DNA from: Labrys wisconsinensis
GTDB taxonomy: Bacteria > Pseudomonadota > Alphaproteobacteria > Rhizobiales > Labraceae
DNA length: 64,000 nt
Direction: 5' to 3'
Assembly (NCBI RefSeq): GCF_030814995.1
Contig: NZ_JAUSVX010000012.1
Coordinates: forward strand, 234,616 to 298,615
In this document: positions 60,734 to 64,000 of the stretch, in pieces
How the letters are laid out: the number at the start of each line of letters is the position of its first letter
How positions within the stretch are numbered: the first letter of the stretch is position 1
The notes under the pieces: model-generated
Databases searched by the model: none
The model's input: the letters and a program-made list of their open reading frames with translations, nothing else
What the model was told of the DNA's origin: nothing
Translations under genes and position numbers: made by a program

Positions 60734-63237
60734 GCCCGCCGATCACCGCGACCTATCGCCTGCAGTTCAACCGCGAGTTCCGCTTCGCGGACGCGCGGGC
60801 GCTGGTGCCCTATCTGCGGGACCTCGGCATCAGCCATCTCTATGCCTCGCCGATCTGCGCGGCGCGGCCGGGCTCCAGCCACGGCTACGACGTGGTCGAC
60901 CCGACCGTCGTCAGCGAGGAGCTGGGCGGGATGGAGGAATTCCGCCGCCTGGTCGAGACAGCCCGGGCGGCCGGTCTCGGCCTCATCCTCGACATCGTGC
61001 CGAACCACATGGCGGCGGACCGGCACAATGGCCGCTGGATGGAGACGCTCTGCCTCGGCCGACGCGCGCCGGCGGCCGATATGTTCGACATCGACTGGCA
61101 TCGCGGGCGGCTGGTGCTGCCGGTGCTCGGCGGCCCCCCGGCCGAGGTGCTGGAACGCGGCGAGATCGGCTTCGGCCGCGACGGCGCCGGCTGGATCGCG
61201 GCGCGCTATTTCGACCATGCCTTCCCGCTGCGGCCCGAAAGCGTCGCTGCCCTGGTCGAGCAGGCGGGCGGCGCGCCGCAGGCCGTCGAGGCCTGGCGCA
61301 GCCTGGAGGACGAGCCTATCGCCGAGGGGCTCGCCGAGGCGCAACGCGCGCTCCGCGCGGTCGACGCGGCCGCTCTCGACGCGGTGCTGGCCGAGGCTCC
61401 CGCGGCGCTCATCGACGCGCAGCACTGGCGGCTCGCCCATTGGCGGGCGGCGGAGCGCGAATTGACCCATCGGCGCTTCTTCAACATCAATGACCTCGTC
61501 GGGGTGCGGGTGGAAGACCCGGCCGTGTTCGAGATCGTCCATCGCCTGCCGCTGGCGCTGGTGGCCGAGGGCAGCGTCGACGGCCTGCGCGTCGATCATG
61601 TCGACGGCCTGGCCGACCCGGAAGCCTATTGCCGGCGCCTGCGCGAGGCCATGGGGCCGCAGGCGCTGCTGGTGGTCGAGAAGATCCTCGAAGGCGACGA
61701 GACGCTGCGGCCGTGGCCGGTCGACGGCACCACCGGCTATGAGCGGCTCAACGACATCAACGGCCTCTACATCGACGCCGATGGCCACCGGCGCCTGGAC
61801 GGGCTGCTCGTCCGTCATGCCCTGGTGCTGGGCTCGCCGAAGGAGCGGCTGATCGCGGCCAAGCGCCAGGTGGTGACCGAAAGCTTCGGCAGCGAGCTCG
61901 ACCGCCTCGCCGCGATGGTCGCGGGGCCGCAACCGGCGGAAGCCTGGCGGCACGCCGCGCTCGCCCTGGTGGTGCATTGCCCGGTCTATCGCAGCTATGC
62001 CACCGAGCGCGGCTATGGCGAGGACGACGAGGCGGTCTGGCGACAGACGCTGGCCGATGTCGCCGCACACGAGGAGGCGCCGGTCCAGGCAGCGGCCGAG
62101 GCCCTGATCGGACGGATCCGGTCGGGCGCGGTGGATCTGGCGCTGCGCCTGCAGCAGCTCAGCGGCCCGGCCATGGCCAAGGGGCTGGAGGACACGGCCT
62201 TCTACCGCAGCCTGGCGCTCGCCTCGGCCAACGAGGTCGGCGGCGACCTCGAGGCGCCGGCCCGCTCGATCGAGACGTTCCATCGGCGCGCCGCCGCGGC
62301 GGTGGGCCGGCGCGGCCTGGTGCCGCTCGCCACGCACGACACCAAACGCGGCGCCGACACCCGCGCCCGCATCAACCTGATCTCGCTCGATTCCAACGGC
62401 TTCCTCGCCGCGGCGGCGCGCTGGTCGGCGATGACGCAGCTGCTGCGCCAGCGCACGAGCGAGGCCGTGGCGCCGGACGCGCTGGACGAATGGCTGATCT
62501 GGCAGACGCTGGTCGGCGTCTGGCCGATCAGCGGCAAGCGCTTGGCCGCCTATCTCACCAAGGCGATGCGTGAGGCCAAGCGCCACACCAGCTGGGAGGC
62601 GCCGAACTGGGCCTATGAGGATGCGGCCTGCGCCTTCGCCAGCGCGCTGATCGAAGCGCCGGCGACGGCCGAGTTCCGCGCCGACATCGCCGCCTTCGTC
62701 GCCGGCCTGCAGCCGGCGGCCCGGCTCGCCTCGATCGCGCAGACCGTGCTGCAGCTCACCGCGCCGGGCATCCCCGACATCTATCGCGGCACGGAGCTGT
62801 GGGACCTGACGCTGGTCGACCCCGACAACCGCCGCCCGGTCGATTGGGAGGCGCGGCAGGCGGCGGCCGCGACCGAGCCGCCGCTCCCCCGCGACGACGA
62901 CACCGGCGCCAGCAAGCTCCACGTCATGCGCCGGCTGCTGACGCTGCGCCGCGGCCAGCCGGCGCTGTTTCTCGAAGGCGACTACCGCCCCCTCGACGCC
63001 AGGTCCGGGGCCGGCCGCTGGATCGCCTTCGAACGCCGCGCCGGCGAGGCGGCGCTGCTGGTCGCGGTTCCCACCCGCACGATCTGCGAGCCGCCGGACC
63101 GGCTGGCGCTGCCGGGCCTGCCGCCCGCGGCCTGGCACAGCGCCTTCGACGACGCACCGCTCGACGTCGATGCCGACGGCATCGCCATCGAGCGCGAGCG
63201 GCCCTTCCTGGTGGCGCTGGGGAAGGTCAGGAATTGA
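60730..63237 (+). CDS. treY: Malto-oligosyltrehalose synthase
   Basis: 835 residues. GH13_26: begins TATYRLQFNREFRFADARALVPYLRDLGISHLYASPI, GYDVVDPTVVSEELGGMEEF, LDIVPNHMA, nucleophile Asp in VDGLRVDHVDGLADP, acid/base Glu in LLVVEKILEGDE and ATHDTKRGADTRAR, C-terminal PGIPDIYRGTELWDLTLVDPDNRRPVDW. Converts the reducing end of malto-oligosaccharide to an alpha,alpha-1,1 trehalose linkage. ATGA overlap with treZ. Completes an operon turning storage glycogen into the stress protectant trehalose. Confidence 0.96.
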   Translation: MSPPITATYRLQFNREFRFADARALVPYLRDLGISHLYASPICAARPGSSHGYDVVDPTVVSEELGGMEEFRRLVETARAAGLGLILDIVPNHMAADRHNGRWMETLCLGRRAPAADMFDIDWHRGRLVLPVLGGPPAEVLERGEIGFGRDGAGWIAARYFDHAFPLRPESVAALVEQAGGAPQAVEAWRSLEDEPIAEGLAEAQRALRAVDAAALDAVLAEAPAALIDAQHWRLAHWRAAERELTHRRFFNINDLVGVRVEDPAVFEIVHRLPLALVAEGSVDGLRVDHVDGLADPEAYCRRLREAMGPQALLVVEKILEGDETLRPWPVDGTTGYERLNDINGLYIDADGHRRLDGLLVRHALVLGSPKERLIAAKRQVVTESFGSELDRLAAMVAGPQPAEAWRHAALALVVHCPVYRSYATERGYGEDDEAVWRQTLADVAAHEEAPVQAAAEALIGRIRSGAVDLALRLQQLSGPAMAKGLEDTAFYRSLALASANEVGGDLEAPARSIETFHRRAAAAVGRRGLVPLATHDTKRGADTRARINLISLDSNGFLAAAARWSAMTQLLRQRTSEAVAPDALDEWLIWQTLVGVWPISGKRLAAYLTKAMREAKRHTSWEAPNWAYEDAACAFASALIEAPATAEFRADIAAFVAGLQPAARLASIAQTVLQLTAPGIPDIYRGTELWDLTLVDPDNRRPVDWEARQAAAATEPPLPRDDDTGASKLHVMRRLLTLRRGQPALFLEGDYRPLDARSGAGRWIAFERRAGEAALLVAVPTRTICEPPDRLALPGLPPAAWHSAFDDAPLDVDADGIAIERERPFLVALGKVRN

Positions 63238-63364
63238 GTGGACGGCGAAGCCGAATCACGGCTACCGCAGGCCACGCGGCCCAAAAAGGCACCGCCCTAT
63301 CGTGCTTTCGCCACATTGGGCGTGCACCGGGCCTCATCCAATCCGACACCATGGGAGCATCATC

Positions 63365-63817
63365 ATGGCCAGCCCCGCACCGCAGCGCGATGCCGACACC
63401 CCCAACACGATCTCGGCCCTCGGGCTGCGCCGCGCCGCGCTGCGCGGCATGCTCGCCTCGCCGATCATCGACACCGAGGAGCACAAGTCCCTGCGCGACG
63501 AGCTGGTCGGCGAGCTGCGCTCGATCAGCCAGTCCATGGCCCGGATCCAGGCGCGCAACTCGGTCGAGCTCTGCGCCAAGGTCGACGCGCTCGCCGAGGA
63601 GCACCGGCAGGAGCCGGACGCCGCCTCGATCCAGGAGCTGGTCGGCAGCATCCGCCGCGACGTGATGACGCTGGTGCCGCGCCCCGGCAACGAGCGGCCG
63701 AGCGTCCATCCCATCCGCACCTTCCAGACCGCCCGCACGGTCGACCCGGCAGCGGCGGAGGCGGCACGCGCCGCAGCCGAAGCCGGCGACGACAAGAAGG
63801 ACGGCGAAGGCGCCTGA
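63365..63817 (+). CDS. Hypothetical protein with helical middle and acidic tail
   Basis: 150 residues, no recognised family. GGGAG precedes ATG 63365. Residues about 20-95 look helical and possibly coiled (RRAALRGMLASPIIDTEEH, LRDELVGELRSISQSMARIQ, VELCAKVDALAEEHRQEPD). The tail is Ala-rich and charged (AAEAARAAAEAGDDKKDGEGA). Cytoplasmic by lack of signal or membrane helix. It follows treY after 127 bp, possibly a separate unit. The remaining bases to the window end (63818-64000) hold a weak 6-bp stem at 63870-63886 and no gene I can support. Confidence 0.65.
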   Translation: MASPAPQRDADTPNTISALGLRRAALRGMLASPIIDTEEHKSLRDELVGELRSISQSMARIQARNSVELCAKVDALAEEHRQEPDAASIQELVGSIRRDVMTLVPRPGNERPSVHPIRTFQTARTVDPAAAEAARAAAEAGDDKKDGEGA

Positions 63818-64000
63818 GCGGAAGAGGCGAACTCGTCCTCCCGATGTACGGGCCGATCGGGAAAAGAGCGGCCTTACGCAAAGGCCACCGTCTTAACCCG
63901 CGACCTCATGGGCGGACTCGTATGGGGCTTTTGTTGTCAAGCGGGAATGTCATCGGGTTTTCCTTGTATTTGAGATGTGGGGGGAAGCCGAGGGGCTCGG

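Overview
The window is about 70% G+C, densely coded, and alphaproteobacterial in character. The serine-cycle genes, the HslVU pair, an IF-1 with a Gly/Arg-rich tail, an ETF-beta-methyltransferase-like gene and many solute-binding-protein ABC transporters all point to Hyphomicrobiales (Rhizobiales). I cannot fix the genus. I see no tRNA, rRNA, CRISPR array, insertion sequence or prophage. The only gene-free stretch over 300 bases is 5530-6095.

Layout. 2-5529: end of an MFS transporter, the HslVU protease, a cupin, then a DEAD-box helicase followed by IF-1 on the minus strand. 6096-10395: a plus-strand serine-cycle operon (serine-glyoxylate aminotransferase, malyl-CoA lyase, malate-CoA ligase beta and alpha). 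10476-11001: a RelB/RelE-type toxin-antitoxin pair behind a perfect palindromic operator. 11016-19386: six same-strand genes for exported proteins, namely an OmpA-like protein, a two-CxxCH cytochrome fused to DUF4384, a pseudo-caspase, an intact caspase, a diheme cytochrome c and a cytochrome c'. This is the most unusual part of the window. 19647-23856: an L,D-transpeptidase, then an operator-controlled sugar isomerase, RpiR regulator and PfkB kinase set. 24061-34210: a nine-gene GntR-controlled operon for uptake and breakdown of an unidentified polyol or ketose (ABC importer, dehydrogenase, FGGY kinase, LacD-type aldolase, DhaKL kinase). 34340-37070: an iron-type binding protein and permease without an ATPase. 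37103-41325: an alkaline phosphatase and a Tat-exported protein/LolD-like ATPase/His-rich FtsX-like permease set, perhaps linked to metal supply. 41460-44496: RNA methyltransferases, a small YjfB-type protein, an ETF-beta-methyltransferase-like protein and a solitary HigA. 44512-47712: a membrane-anchored MurF-like ligase, an alpha/beta hydrolase and a VanX-type dipeptidase. 47884-54215: an MFS transporter, glutaryl-CoA dehydrogenase and a ribose-type (CUT2) ABC importer. 54396-55231: a response regulator with a DUF2934 protein. 55408-63237: glgA-glgX-treZ-treY, each start overlapping the previous stop, turning glycogen into trehalose. 63365-63817: a hypothetical gene.

The main functional themes are C1/C2 carbon assimilation (serine cycle), sugar and polyol scavenging, glycogen/trehalose storage, and an envelope module that combines caspase-fold proteins with c-type cytochromes. 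Several regulatory palindromes and stem-loops can be seen directly. All functional statements rest on reading motifs and family resemblance, with no database search.
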